A stretch of 64,000 nt of DNA from Paragonimus westermani (taxonomy: Eukaryota > Platyhelminthes > Trematoda > Plagiorchiida > Troglotrematidae), in the NCBI GenBank assembly GCA_008508345.1, contig QNGE01002746.1, positions 40,241 through 104,240 on the forward strand, written 5' to 3'. The notes beneath the pieces are model-generated. The model worked only from the letters and a program-made list of their open reading frames with translations, was not told the origin of the DNA and ran no database searches. Positions 46,620 to 59,400 of the stretch are shown here, piece after piece (within the stretch, counting starts at the first letter, position 1; every line of letters starts with the position of its first letter). The translations under genes were made by a program, and so were the position numbers.

Positions 46620-47095
46620 TCAGGCCGGAGGTGTGGGTATTCCAACACTCGGCGGAATACCTCGACGTGGGGAGGCACTTTCAAAACCCCACAACGAGCT
46701 GATCGGGGACGGCGGGGGCGACTGGATGAGTCATTGCTCGACTGGATCGGACCAGCGGGCAAGGCATGGCAGGGAAAGTAGAAGGGACGAAATCGGAGGT
46801 GCGATTATTCCAACATTCGCAGAAATATCGCAAAGCGGTCGTGGACTACGCTTAGAGGCCAGTGGAGATAGATGGAGGAGAACAATAGCAACCGGACGAG
46901 TCATCGCTCAACGAAATCGGACCAACAGGCGAAGAATGGCAGGCAGAAAACCCCCCGATAGACGGCGCCGATCACGCACATATATACCGGGCAGAAGTGC
47001 ACACGATGCGTGAGCGGAAACCTGGGGGTGTTGTGGTCCGGAATTATGGCTATGAAACGCGAGCGCACCATGCGCGCGTGTGGCATGATAACTAG
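46620..47095 (+). repeat. GC-rich imperfect tandem duplication, coding-like
   Basis: Two units of about 150-165 bp (roughly 46631-46777 and 46797-46950) align: GGTATTCCAACACTCGGCGG with GATTATTCCAACATTCGCAG, and GGATGAGTCATTGCTCGACT with GGACGAGTCATCGCTCAACG. They encode related peptides in different frames, DESLLDWIGPAGKAWQ and DESSLNEIGPTGEEWQ; the second continues AENPPIDGADHAHIYRAEV to a stop near 47095. CpG and GC content are clearly above the surrounding DNA. Probably a remnant of a mobile element or a young duplicated coding piece; family not identified. Confidence 0.6.
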
Positions 47096-47266
47096 CGTAT
47101 TGGGCAATAGGGTTTGTGCTTTATTGGACGCCTTCTCACTACACTATTAGCACAATGAAAATGATAAAAAACGTAACACCAACGAGAATGGTTTAGTAGT
47201 AAACTAAACAGTGCGTAAATAAGCAACATCTGGAACAGTAATGAAAAATTTGAAGGTCGGGCCCGA

Positions 47267-47490
47267 TTGCTCATCAGTGTCAGCACCGGTAAGACATTTT
47301 CCATGTTTAAACCGGCCTTCTCGGATCGGTATTTCGGCTGCGAACTCATACTAAACCGTCGACGGAAAGACGTTGAGGATTTGGGTGCACATGTTTTAGG
47401 CAGGCAATATGTTCTGTGTCCACATCACACAACTACCCAACTTTTTGTTAAGACACTAGCTCTTCCTTGGTATCGTGTTACCTATCGCTG
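47267..47490 (+). mobile_element. Possible PLE endonuclease tail, very degraded
   Basis: The frame ends TTTQLFVKTLALPW then YRVTYR and a stop. The LFVKTLALPW end resembles the FVQALRLPW and LLVNLTLPW ends of the PLE endonucleases in this window, and an RR-rich CELILNRRRKDVE stretch could correspond to the ILLRNRNP block. The evidence is thin. Confidence 0.3.
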
Positions 47491-50400
47491 AGCATTACGG
47501 GTTTTCTGCTGTTTGTTTTGGCTTCAGTGTCCAAAATGAAATTTATTTGATGTTATAAACCCACATAAATAACGGGAAAATTCCGTCGTACTGAAATTCT
47601 TATCGCTCTGTACGTTCAATGTCTTTCTCCTGAGTTCAGGTGTCATTGCTGGAGTTCTTCTAGTTTTCATTTCTGAGCAATAACGGTTTCATTGTCTTAT
47701 TACTAGCTAGCTAACCAACACTGAACAACTTGGCCACAAAGACCCTCATTCACCTCATTTCTGGTGTTGTTCGTCTCAGTTTGCAATGAATACCGTGTGT
47801 GTGAATAGAACGCTTGGTGTTGCATGTGTCACTTACGATGGTCTGTCTCTGCAGGTGTTCCGTGGCTCGGACTTAGTGACAGGCTAATATGGAAAGAGAT
47901 AAGGTCCGTTCTGCGACAGTCGTAAAGTGGATTCAGCTGTTCATCACTGCGATAGATTGGTTGTAGCCGTCCAATCATTTCTCAGTAGGCTTATTAAAAC
48001 AAAACCTGGAGACTGGCCGCCTTTTCTCACATAGTTTTACTTAAAGAAGCTTTGGTCGGAGTGATCTAATGCCAACTCCCAGATAATTATTATGTAAAAC
48101 ACCAAAATTTTAACTTAAAAAATACTTCTTTTTCTAATACATTACGACAAGAAACACGCGTTATAGTACACTGCCCTGCTGTGTTGTGACATGTTCAATT
48201 TAATCACAATGGGTCAAGTATAAATGTGAAGTTTCCTGAGGATGGTCGACTGTGAAGCTACCAAAAAACATCCCAATATGTACGACGGAAGGAATTAAAG
48301 TTCAATCTGATCTTTGCAAGAAAATGTCCTTCAGCGATATTTTTAATTTGAAAGATCTTAAGTACCTCGCACGAATACAAAGCATGCATTTCTAAGTTCA
48401 CTACCCCAAGGGAACCGGTGGCTGTTGAGCATATTTAAACGGAAATTCCTTGAACATTCCCAAACGGCACCAGCATATCTAATAGAGCCACTTAACCGGA
48501 ATCGAGAGTTGTTACTGTTACCAAAAGTGCAGTGTACAGAACTAAGTTTGGCATGGGAAACGATAACTTACAGGACTCAGCCGACACGTTTGGCTTGATG
48601 TGCTGATAGCTTCAATCCGAACGTTCACCGGATACCTGAGCGAAGTTCCGTGGGGGTAATCGAATCAATAGCCAACATCTGTGCTTCACACCTCCAAATT
48701 ACGCCCGTTGGATTGGAGTGCGCTAGCGAATGCGTCTGTCTCGAGGCACTGGTGACCAAATCTCTACTAAGTTCAACCGATTCCTAATCTATTGGACAGA
48801 GAGCTGAAAATTCGTGTAACGGGTAGAAGTTGACTGGATAAAGCTTCTGAACTTCTGAAGGTCTGCACCATTCTTAAACACATACACACAAAGCAGGTTG
48901 CTTACAGTAAATGAACACATACTTTCTAGTCATGTTAAGAAAGGACGGAAATACAGTAGTCAATTAAAGAAATGCTGTCAAGATTCTTGAAGTCAACGAG
49001 TCTCCAAGAATACGCATCAGTGTTCAGTCGGTTTGCTGAGGGTAATTGGTCAATAATTAAGCACCCTGAAACTTGGTAGTTTAGCAAAGTTGCTAACTAA
49101 TATGTGGGTGGTTTTTGCAATTATGTTCAAAGAAATGGCCATTTTTCGAACACCACCTGGAATGAAGGCACGCAGATATTGTTGGTGAGCTGGGTTAAGA
49201 CAATTTTTCCAGTAAGAAAAGATATACTTTTCCAATCATAACTGCTATACTTATCGGATGCCAAAAACTGAGTCAGTGACCAAGTTTTGGTTTGTTCTTT
49301 ATCGCACGTCAAGATATGTTCTGGATAGTAATGCATTCATGTAAGGAATGCCTAAGGCTGTCAAGAAAATATAAAGTATATCAATACAGAAGATAAGCCT
49401 GAATATCACAACGAAAAGGTTGTTGCTGGAAGACAATTTTCACATATGTCACTTACAGGCTGCAACCGTATTTGTCGACAACTCCGCACAGTCGCGTTTA
49501 AAAGGTATCCGCGGCTGTTATCGAATGCAACAACGCAATTACACAGAGTGACTGAAATCCCCAGGAAAGATCATAGAAAATAATAAAATCTTGCATTCTT
49601 TTCAAAACCGATTTGATGTTTTAATTAGTTATCCGTCTGTTAATTGTTTGGTCAAACATTACTAGCTCTGCAGCACTAATGGAACTACCTCAACTGATGT
49701 CCATGGACTATCTTTCATGCGGAGGTCCCGTTCAGTAGATCCATTGCAAAGATTCTATTCGTGTTTTGTCTGAGACGCGTACAACTCGCGATCTTCGTTC
49801 TTTATGTTTAACGGTGAGATGAATAAATGAGACCGAACTATTTTGCATAGGGTACACGATAGTGTGAAGTCGATATAAATACATAAAACATCATATGCGG
49901 AAGATCACAGGCAGTCAAAAAGCGTCATTTTACGCGGGCTGAAGTGTGGCGAGTCACAAGCGTGACCGGCTGCTATTCACACATGACTGAAGCTAGCAAG
50001 ACGATGCTAACCTCTACCCAGCTAATTTTTACATCTCAGTGTTCATCTAGTTGATTTTGCTGAATTACACACAACCTGCCAGGCATATTTAGTTTTTGAA
50101 ACAAACATCTGTAGGAGTTTCGTTCAACTGAGTGTGAGGGATAACACGTCTTGATGTGTACCAAAGAATCCTTATAAGAAGTTTTGGTGATGAAATCATT
50201 TTTGCAACGCCGAAACTTACCCGTTAACTATTACTGATCACATGCTCGATAATGTTTATCTTAGTTCTATTAAGCAGTGGAGACATGTAAGGTTGATGAA
50301 CACAGACGACAACGCCCTAACCAGCGCCATTTAGCCGACGAAAGAAGTCAGCTGTAGTTTTTAAACTGTTCTTTCTAATATGGTCATGGTAACGACGTTC

Positions 50401-53400
50401 ATGTTCTTACTTGAGCGTCACATTTCTCTATTCAACGAACAATGCCGACGAGTGAGTGCAATTTTTTTCGATAAAGGCATTTCTTTTCAAGGGAGAAATG
50501 TGAGCAAGGCGACGTTACTTTGTCAGCCACCTAGAAGTTGTTTGCCTACTTTCGGTAGTCGGGTCTCGTCATGAAAGTAAACTACTGAGAAACCCCATTT
50601 TGCAGCTTTTGCCGACTTTGTAGTGTTTATAAAGTTGTGTTAAGTTGAACGGTACTCACATCCACATGCGATTTGGACAGTAAGCCAAAAAATCGATTTT
50701 CCACCATCCAATGTTTGGAGATACAATGAAGAAACAGCAGTTTTAGGCCGGCATACATTCGTAATGTGAACAAGTGTAAGATAACGGTTATTCGAACCTA
50801 TGGACCACCAGCCAGTAAAATAACGTGAAAACAACTGTGCTAAAAAATCACCGGACCAAGTTAAAAGAACAATGTGTGAAAGAGAACTGTGGGTGAAAGA
50901 TTTCCATTCGGCTGGTCATTGTTTCAAAAAACTCAAATAGGTCCATCAGGTGTGGTTTGCTCCTGTTTGCTTACCTCCGGAATTATCTTCACTTCAGTTT
51001 GCAATTACGTCACTTACTTCAGTGAGTCCACTTGCTTCGAAACAACATATATCGATTCTTCTTTGCGTTCACGTGTGCAAAACGAAATTTTTGAACAGCA
51101 GTGTCCTTGCCTCAACCAAAGATACGTTTGCGTTGGTTAGGTTAAGTTTAAATGATGACCTGTTATTAACTATGTTATACGCTAGGCTTCTTAATTAGAT
51201 ATTCATCTGTTTTAACTGGCTATGGAGATTCTCGGAAACAAAATAGTGTTCTTCAATAATCAGTCCTGAATTCGGCTGAATGACATAGCTACCTCATCAG
51301 CTCCTAGCGGGGATATTAGGTTCACCATAACCCTCAGAAAGTATTGTACGTGTGATACTGAGTGGTTTCCTTTCTCAGCGGAGAAATTTAATCCTACCGA
51401 GTCCATAAAACGAAAGGCGTACTGAACAGAGACGTTTCTTCCACGAAAGTTCTTCTGGGTAAAGTGGAACATTTCCCCTTCAAACATATCGAAGTGGCCC
51501 GTTCGTTTGCATCATAAATTCTGAAACTAACGTAAACCCTTTGGATAAACATCCTTCTGAAACATTGCATCAAACTTAATACCAAAGAGTGAATGTGATA
51601 TTTTGACTACGTATATCATTTGCGATGTAACAAATTTGGCCCAATTCAAACTGAGATCACAAGAAGCATGGAAGCAAATAACCATGCTAATATCAAGCTT
51701 TAATGAAAGAGCGAAAATTGCCTGTGAATATTTCTGTTTCTTTCCTAATCACTGTTTTTGTCAGCAAATTAGCTAATGCTACTTGGTGAGACTTCATGTT
51801 TATCTTCTTTCAAAAACATGATTTCTTTATTAGAGAATTCTCAGATGGTGTGATGTAATTGCCCATTTCATGAAGAAGCGTTTCAAGGAATGCAATGATG
51901 TTTGAAAGTGTGCATCTGGAATGTGTTGGTGTAACAAGGGATTTGTACTCTTCAATTAGTTGCTTAGATAAACATAAACTGTTTTCCATCAGTCATAGTT
52001 TGCCCCATACAGGCAGTGGTACGTATGTGATGAGGACTTCCAAGGATATTATTGGGATGGTTCTGTTGTAAAAACCCACTCGATTCGGCGCTTATCCAAA
52101 CTCCCACACAACCGACAATCCATTGATCGATGAACCAAACGTCACGCTGAAATACGAAATCAAGACTGAACGAACTGCTTCCATGTTTCACCTTCCATCA
52201 TTTGTCAAGTTCCTTGTTCGGTATTGCACCAGTCAGCTTACATCCTGTGATTTCGTACGTGTTATTATGATCAGCCAATAACGGACTGTGATTTATTTGA
52301 TACTGATATACATCTATGAGTACGGGTTCTTGTCTCATGAATAACAACTGTTTACTGCAACTAGTCTACAGTCCTCTCCCCACTGTAGCAAGAATTTTCC
52401 AGTAAAACTTTATGTTTGATGTCCAAATCGCACGGTCTCAGGCTACACGTGCGCTGGCGTTCATGAATCTTATTTCCAGTTCCGACTCGCACGCCACGTA
52501 CACGTCTACCTGATTTATATATGTGACTGGTGCTTTCTGACGTTGTCTTTTTGCGTGTCATTTCTCGCCCGTTGGTCCGTTTTCACTGGACGGTTTCTCA
52601 GATTGGCCGTGTTGTCTCCAACCCATTGGTTGTGGGATTTGATCAAAACTCACCACCGCGTCAAAATGTCCCACGGAGGACTGGAATAACCGCACCTCTT
52701 GTTTGATCATCCGGCACAACTGTGTTCATATTATTTGCAGTACATGTGTATTTAAAATCATTGAAGGAACACAATTTTCTCCCTCTCTCTTCTCAGTCTA
52801 GAGTAAGTTGTTCTATCGTGTTTCGACTAATTGGTGTACTGGTTAGAGCGGAACACATGAAACAGTTAGAAAAGAGATATCACCACAGTGCACGCTTTTC
52901 ACTTCTAAGGGAAAACTGGTTTACAAATGTACATCAACTGCTTTGGGAAAGGTATGGTCCAACAAAAGGGTTCAAACACAATCCAAGTTAGTGAACTAAT
53001 AACTAGTTTGTTGGAAGATTCAAGAATGACGGGTAACATCGAAGTCATCCTCAAAATGTGAGGAAGATTTCACGGCTTACTGGAAATCATTTTCAGCCCA
53101 CTTGGAACTTTTCATAATACGTACAGCAAAATGACAGTTGTTTCCATGACCAGAGAAAAAGTTGGAAGACCAAAGCCAACTGCTCGCTTAAACTAGAGGT
53201 TTTACCTTCAAATTCTAATCCTTGGTCAGAAAACGAAATAGTTTGGAAACAATTCTGATAGGTCGATAAAAACTTGGATAATTTGTCCCGGAAACTTTGC
53301 AAAAGGTTGTCTTCCCGTTCCGGAATTTCGTTGCCATATTCGAGGTTATTACTGTAAAAAATATGGTGTCACATCTCAATAACATGCGTCCACTGTCGTG

Positions 53401-53847
53401 AATGGGTGTGCTATAGAAACTTCACCACGCTAACGAAACAATCACTCCATTACTTCCGAGTGTCCCCCAATTTATTGGATAGTGGGTGCAAATTTGACAA
53501 ATGTGAGTGAATGTGTCTCACAGAACCAAGATTTGAAGCACGAGAATAGTATTCTCCAATCAATTACCGTAATAAACAGTACCACTATGTTCTTCTCCGA
53601 TTAAATGTCATATAGGGGAAAAGTAGTTTTTGTGCTAATAAACAACTACCAGCCATACCAATTTCACCAGGTCGATGTTTGAAATTGGTGTCGATAGTCG
53701 CACAGAAATATGTTTCACCATAAACCCATGCTTGCCTCTATCTTGCCCAGATATGTAGACATTATTTCTATTGCGATAAAAGTGATACGTTTCACAAGAT
53801 ATGACCGGCCCTGTTCTTAAGCCACTTAAGTGCACTCTTAAAGTGGT
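47491..53847. other. 6.3-kb stretch without recognised genes or repeats
   Basis: Open frames are short and without resemblance to known families; no splice-consistent chain was found. The minus-strand frame at 53635-53865 contains VYISGQDRGKHGF, which faintly recalls a GIY-YIG region but is not convincing. Confidence 0.35.
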
Positions 53848-54260
53848 TTGGTTGAAAGTGGGCACCAGGTGAAAATTGATGAAGTCTTCAAAGTGGTATA
53901 TCGCGTGCCAGGCAACCCATCAAAAGCTGTCCGAGTTAGAACAATTTGTACTGTCGAGACTATCAGAATCAGGCTGATTGACCTGATATTATGTCATCAA
54001 AAATGGTTTGTTCAGATGCTGCACCTACCATGGCCAAAAATCCATCGGATCGATGGCCAACCTGCGCTGTCAAACCAATGAACAAGCGCGTAGTAACTGA
54101 CCGATCAAGCCATCGCCAACTGATTGGCCAGCAAACTAGTTTCTCTGTCTTAAGTCTGATCGATATCTCGATCTAACTCTACTAACTTCTTATATAATTG
54201 TACCGGCCTGAACATGAAAACAGGTTCGCCTGTGTGTCTTTATTCTCAAAGTGTTTTATG
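53848..54260 (+). mobile_element. PLE endonuclease C-terminal fragment, subfamily of the 27-kb copy
   Basis: ESGHQVKIDEVFKVVYRVPG, NPSKAVRVRTICTVETIRIR, CHQKWFVQMLHLPWPKIH and a stop align with the 27.4-27.7-kb copy (FRLIYRVKGIHSKAVRCRIL, LCAQKRFVQALRLPWPNIH). The N-terminal GIY-YIG half is missing. The flank at about 54200 contains CCTGAACATGAAAACAGG, a palindromic piece at the place where the 27-kb copy has its hammerhead-like core. Confidence 0.75.
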
Positions 54261-54269
54261 CGGTAAACT

Positions 54270-54440
54270 AGAACAGCCTGGCTTTCTTGATCAAACACAT
54301 CTTGTCAACTGAACGCCCTGTTGGCCTGACGGAATCATTCAGAATACTGTTACGCAATCGCAACCCGAACCTAACAGCGATTAGTGAAGCAATGCTAAGC
54401 AGGCTTTCTTCGCACAGAAGAAGATGGCGCAATCATTCCG
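54270..54440 (+). mobile_element. PLE endonuclease C-terminal fragment, subfamily of the 2.8-kb copy
   Basis: VKHILSTERPVGLTESFRIL then LRNRNPNLTAISEAMLSRL align with the minus-strand copy at 2955-2800 (VKHLMTTGRQYDPLNSINIL, LRNRNPKLLAFCEAMLIR). It is a different subfamily from the fragment just upstream, so two separate insertions or an old composite lie side by side. Confidence 0.7.
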
Positions 54441-56405
54441 CTCACTGTGGAACTGAATACATCCGTCCTACCGGAAAGGTTGAAAATATCTCGGTTAAAT
54501 TGTTCACTCTTCGCCAGTGTGCACAGCTTTGATCAAATCCATGGATTTTACTTTAGTGGCTGATAACGGCGAATAGAATGGCCAGAATCTTTCTTCTGGT
54601 TTGGCTAACGGATTTGTTACACCCTCGTTTTCTTTGGGTAATTAAAGGTGTCCAAAAACGTTTCCGTCTTTGTATTCCGCTAAATTCGATTTTAACTGGC
54701 TTGCATGTGTGTTAACGAGTAACCAATTTGTTTTGATGCGTGAGTCGGTAGAAAGCAAGATAAAACAAAAAACACTGTGTACTAAGATCGATTTTTACTA
54801 AACATAACATCTTGGACACAAATAGCAGTGAACTGTGATCACGTGCCCTGTGATTATTTGCCACAACGACGATTTGTGAATTAGCACACAAACTGAATTG
54901 TACGCGATAATCATGTTAGCAGAGAGAAGATAGAACACGATGAATTGAATGTCAACCGTTAGTTAATTTTATTACTGATATTAAAACTGTTGCCATTTTA
55001 ACTCACTGCCAGTCTCGCAAAAACTCAATCGTATTATGGCTCAGTATGCACTGTATATCGACCGTACTCTAATCTTATTTTCGAAATGTACCACATTAAA
55101 TTTGCTTAATAGCAGTTAGTCACATAAGTATGACTGGTCGTGGTTAATCTTGTGGTAACATGAGCTGGAGTGGATCGGTTTTTCGTATGCACCCATAATA
55201 ATTGTCATGCTGATAACGGACTATCAAAAGTTGAACATATCATGGTTATGAGTTCTTCCCCATATATTAATTGCCTATTTGGTGAATATGGGGAGTTGGA
55301 GATGTTAAGGCATAAACTTTAAAAAAGTTGGCTATCAAGGATTTCATATAAACCCATAACACTTACTTCCATTCTTGTACTTCAAAGATCATAAAAAGGT
55401 AGGATAAATTAGCCCAGCACCTCAAGCTGGATCACTTAAAATCAGCGATACACAGTGAAAATTCTACACTGTACCAGGAGCATGTAAAACTTAAGTTCCC
55501 TCGAAGGACGATAATTCTATATCTCCACAATAAGACAAAAACTTATCCTAAAGTATATTTCAGTAGTTACCGAGCACAAACAACACAACAGTTGAATTCT
55601 CGTAAGTGAGCAACGGCAACTTACACACAGCATTAACTTCTCATTCAACTGGAGAGTTATGAAGCATTGTATATTAGTCTCTTTCACAACTGTTTTACAT
55701 ACTTTAAATTTTAAGATTAAAGTTGACCAGTTATATGTCTACGAACTCACACTTCCTTAAGCCAGAGGAAAACAGTAGTACGCCTAATTAATATTATCAC
55801 TCTTCTAGTCGCTTATAAGAGTGTAGTTCATTACTTCCTCATGATGCAGCCAAACACTTGAAAAAATCTGAGGCAAAACAAATGTGAAGAAATTGCCAAC
55901 TTTTCAGTGAGTACAGGGTCTCACGTTCCGCAATGGATGTTGTGGCATGGCTACTAAATGCTCGGTGAATGGATCGTACATGGTAATCTCTCTAGCTTTC
56001 CCTGGTTTAGCTATCAACCATACACATCAGTGCTTTTCGAAAATTAAAAAAGTTTGAATGAATGAAACGGAACTGTAATTGTTTTAAACAACCGAAGAAA
56101 TTTGTGAGAACTTTGTGAGAAATGTTCAAACAGGTTCCGTGAAGAGGTTGATGTGCTAGGGACAGGAGATTGCTGAGGTCAGGTATATATGGTGCCAAGC
56201 TGAAGTGGCACTTTGATTTGTGAGATTCGTTCGTAAAGTTACTTGGATACCTAGTCCATCATTTCCTGCGGAAGTTGGGCTACCATATTTCCCTGTTTAG
56301 AGTGCTCGTCAGTTACATGCCACCTTTTACACACGATATGCTTTTGTGTATTTATTGTGATTATTTTTCATCGAAAGTAATGTTAACCATGTTCACAATC
56401 AACTC
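54441..56405. other. AT-rich stretch without recognised features
   Basis: No open frame of interest and no repeat recognised. Confidence 0.35.
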
Positions 56406-56440
56406 GGTACTGACGAGTTAATATGATATGCCACCATATA
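56404..56440 (+). ncRNA. Decayed hammerhead remnant
   Basis: CGGTACTGACGAGTTAATAT followed by GATATGCC corresponds to the intact motif at 37664-37704 (GGTA, CTGACGA, stem II). GAAA is changed to GATA and stem III with the cleavage site is lost. It shows that a solo tail of the same PLE family was once inserted here; no endonuclease text was found beside it. Confidence 0.5.
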
Positions 56441-59400
56441 TAAAAGTTTGTCTCTAGACGAATTCTCTGAAATTTTGAGATACAGTCGGTGTTTGAACGC
56501 CGAAGATAGGGGTATGTAGCACCAAACACCTACAACAATAGCATACAGGAAAAACACTTCCAGAAGTCCCAAGAAATCACTGTAGGTGTTACGAGAACGT
56601 TTGTAAGGTGAGAGTTTCTGGTTAAATATACCACAGATTTTACCCGTCTGTTTTCAAAGGTAGCAGTATCTTTCAACTTACTTCTCTTCGTATTTTAGGA
56701 CGTCTCCGTTCATAGGACTAGTTAGCTGTCGGATCGTTTTTGTATACCCAAAACGTAACGAACACACGAAGGTTCTTTTCGAATATGGTTGGTTGCATTG
56801 CGTGTAACACGACAATCGCGTATTATTCGTTCTTTCGTGAATTAAGTTGAAGTCACGGCTCACTGTATTTCTAGATTGCATTCGCTCATCTGTTTCTCTC
56901 TTATGAGGTTGTCGTAATGCCTCTACTTCTGAAGATTGCAGTTGTGGGATGACTCCAGTGCAGAATTGTTACCTCTTGACAACAGAATCATTTGTGTTAT
57001 ACAGGGGAATGGGCTGTAAAAACTGCGGTTGCCATCTGTTTGGTATGTAGCCCACCTAATGAGAACATTATACATAAAACAGGTTTTATGATCGGTCGTT
57101 TCAACATATGAAAATGTTGAGCTGTTGTTTGCACTCACGAAGTCGATAAACTAGTCCACGTTTCCTAACATCATGTGCTCATCTGTTCACATGGATTCAG
57201 TTTTGGAAACTTATCGGAAAAATATTTTCGCTAGAAAACCTTTTTGCAACCACTTGTGCCACTACAATTCTGTATCTGTTCTGAAATGTTATCTTTCAAA
57301 TACAGCGTTTCTTTGGCTTGAATTAGCTTAAAGCGTGCGCCAAATCATCGTGCAGACTTACTGCAACTAACCAGCATTATGAGGATATTTTGAATTAATT
57401 ATTACTGTTAAAGTGAGGCCGTTCGATTTGAGTGTTCCCAGTTCATGGCAATATTCTTTGTTGCTTATTATGTACAATTCGCTCCGAATATTTGCTGCAT
57501 CCAGAACGACTTGGTCGAACGTGAACTATTGCAACCACATTTCCACTAGTTATCCCCGTCGCGGTTCAAAATTTGGTTTCCCTTTTATGTCCAATTCCAA
57601 CTGTGCAGCGGCACAACCGTACAACCTAATCAAGGACCGGAGACACAAGTTTTCAACAAACTCTTCAGTAAATAAATTCTTAAAAGTCAACACCATGTAC
57701 CCCGGGGTAAACACAAGAAAAGCGTTGCGTTACTTTATTCGGTCAAGGGTAACAACGCAATAACTTGGTGAGCCTAGCCATCGAAGAGAGCACTTAACAG
57801 TTGTCTGCTTAGAATTATGATATGCTAGATTTTGATAAAAAGCACTGTGTTCTGAGTGTCTGATGAACAGTTCGTTGAAGTTAAGTATTGCCAAATTAAC
57901 CAGTCAATCAGCACAGGCTAATTGTATGCATGGGAAATTCAGCGCGAAAATGTCTTCGAAAAAAAATTCCTGAAATTTTTGTCCACATCATATAGCGGCT
58001 TACAAAAGTGATTATACCAAGCAATAGAAGAGGAGGGAAAACCAGTCCAACCAGTAAGATTATTAACAGTAGCGACATGCCTGAACGAATGTTAGTAGTC
58101 TGATCAGTAGCACAGAAGAGGTGCAAAGGGTGACCTAGCAAAATCTGAAACAGTTGACAGAGATGAACTTTGGAAAAATCCAAGAACCAGTCTTACAACT
58201 CTACGAAGTTGGGTATACGACAAACGGTAGACGAACATACAAAATTTTTAACTATCGCTTCTTGTAATGGTGCTTACTCGAATAATCCAGTTAGTCCAAA
58301 TTTATTCGATGACTCTCTGATCATCCCCAAATTCTTGTCAGTGTTTCTTGTCCAGGTGAACTTCACTCACTGATCGCAAGATTACACACAACATTAGCTT
58401 GTTTACTTCATTCCTGCAGAGAAACAGCAAGGTACACATTTAGGTGCCATATACACACATTTAGGAGGAACGGAAAAACCTTCACACACTGCAAGGCACT
58501 TACATTATTCGGAACACGTGATTAATCAGACATGTTGTTAGCGCCGTTTGAAATAGTTCTCAATGTCTGTAAGCTATCGTGCAGACTGCTCCTCCATCGA
58601 GGCGACGGAATGACATGAGATGGTTCATGAACTTCAAATGAAACCGTAATGTTCAGGTCTGCTGAGCCACGTTCAAAATGAACACATACCGTGTGGAACA
58701 GGCAAGTCCGTTTTATACGTCCGTGAATATGATAAGCCGATTTACATAGTCGAAAAGATAAATGTGTCATACACTCTTTTAGGAGTCAAGGAACTCTACA
58801 TTTTTACCGTGAAATGAATACCCTCAATGTTCCCAAAGTACCTAACAGTCGGACACACCACACAATAATTCCTCACAAATCGTAGCACCCTATTTACTCC
58901 TGGCAACTTGAGCATTCAGATGCTTCAGTTAGTTCCATAAAATCGCTGAGTAAATAGGCACATCATGAAAATTGAAGTCAGCACGCATAGGCTTAAAGTC
59001 AGTCAATACACTTCTGTCTTGATGCAATTCATGCGAAGTAATCACACTATATTTTCGATTAACGGTCTCGTTTATTATTCGCGTCTTTGTTCTGCATGTG
59101 GACTGTCACTCCTTATTAATATGCGCCTGTCTGTTTTATCCCATTCTCAGCCTTCTTGTGAAAGAGTTAAGACAGATAAATAACTGCAATATGGATATTC
59201 ATTGGCAATATACTATAATGTTCCAAAATGTTCATTCAATGATAGTTTTTTTTATTTTCTTGTCAACAAATCGAAATTACGGTTACAGAAGAGCTAAATT
59301 CATCGTCCCGTTTAAAATTGCCGGATTGCACGTATGTCCGGTTGGCTGATGTTAACCGTTCGATCAAATCAGCTTACACACTCATTCACGTCCTCCATTT

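Noticed and set aside
53635..53865. Minus-strand frame with VYISGQDRG as a GIY-YIG endonuclease
   Set aside because: Only a vague resemblance; the conserved Arg and downstream blocks are missing, and the clear PLE fragment lies on the other strand.
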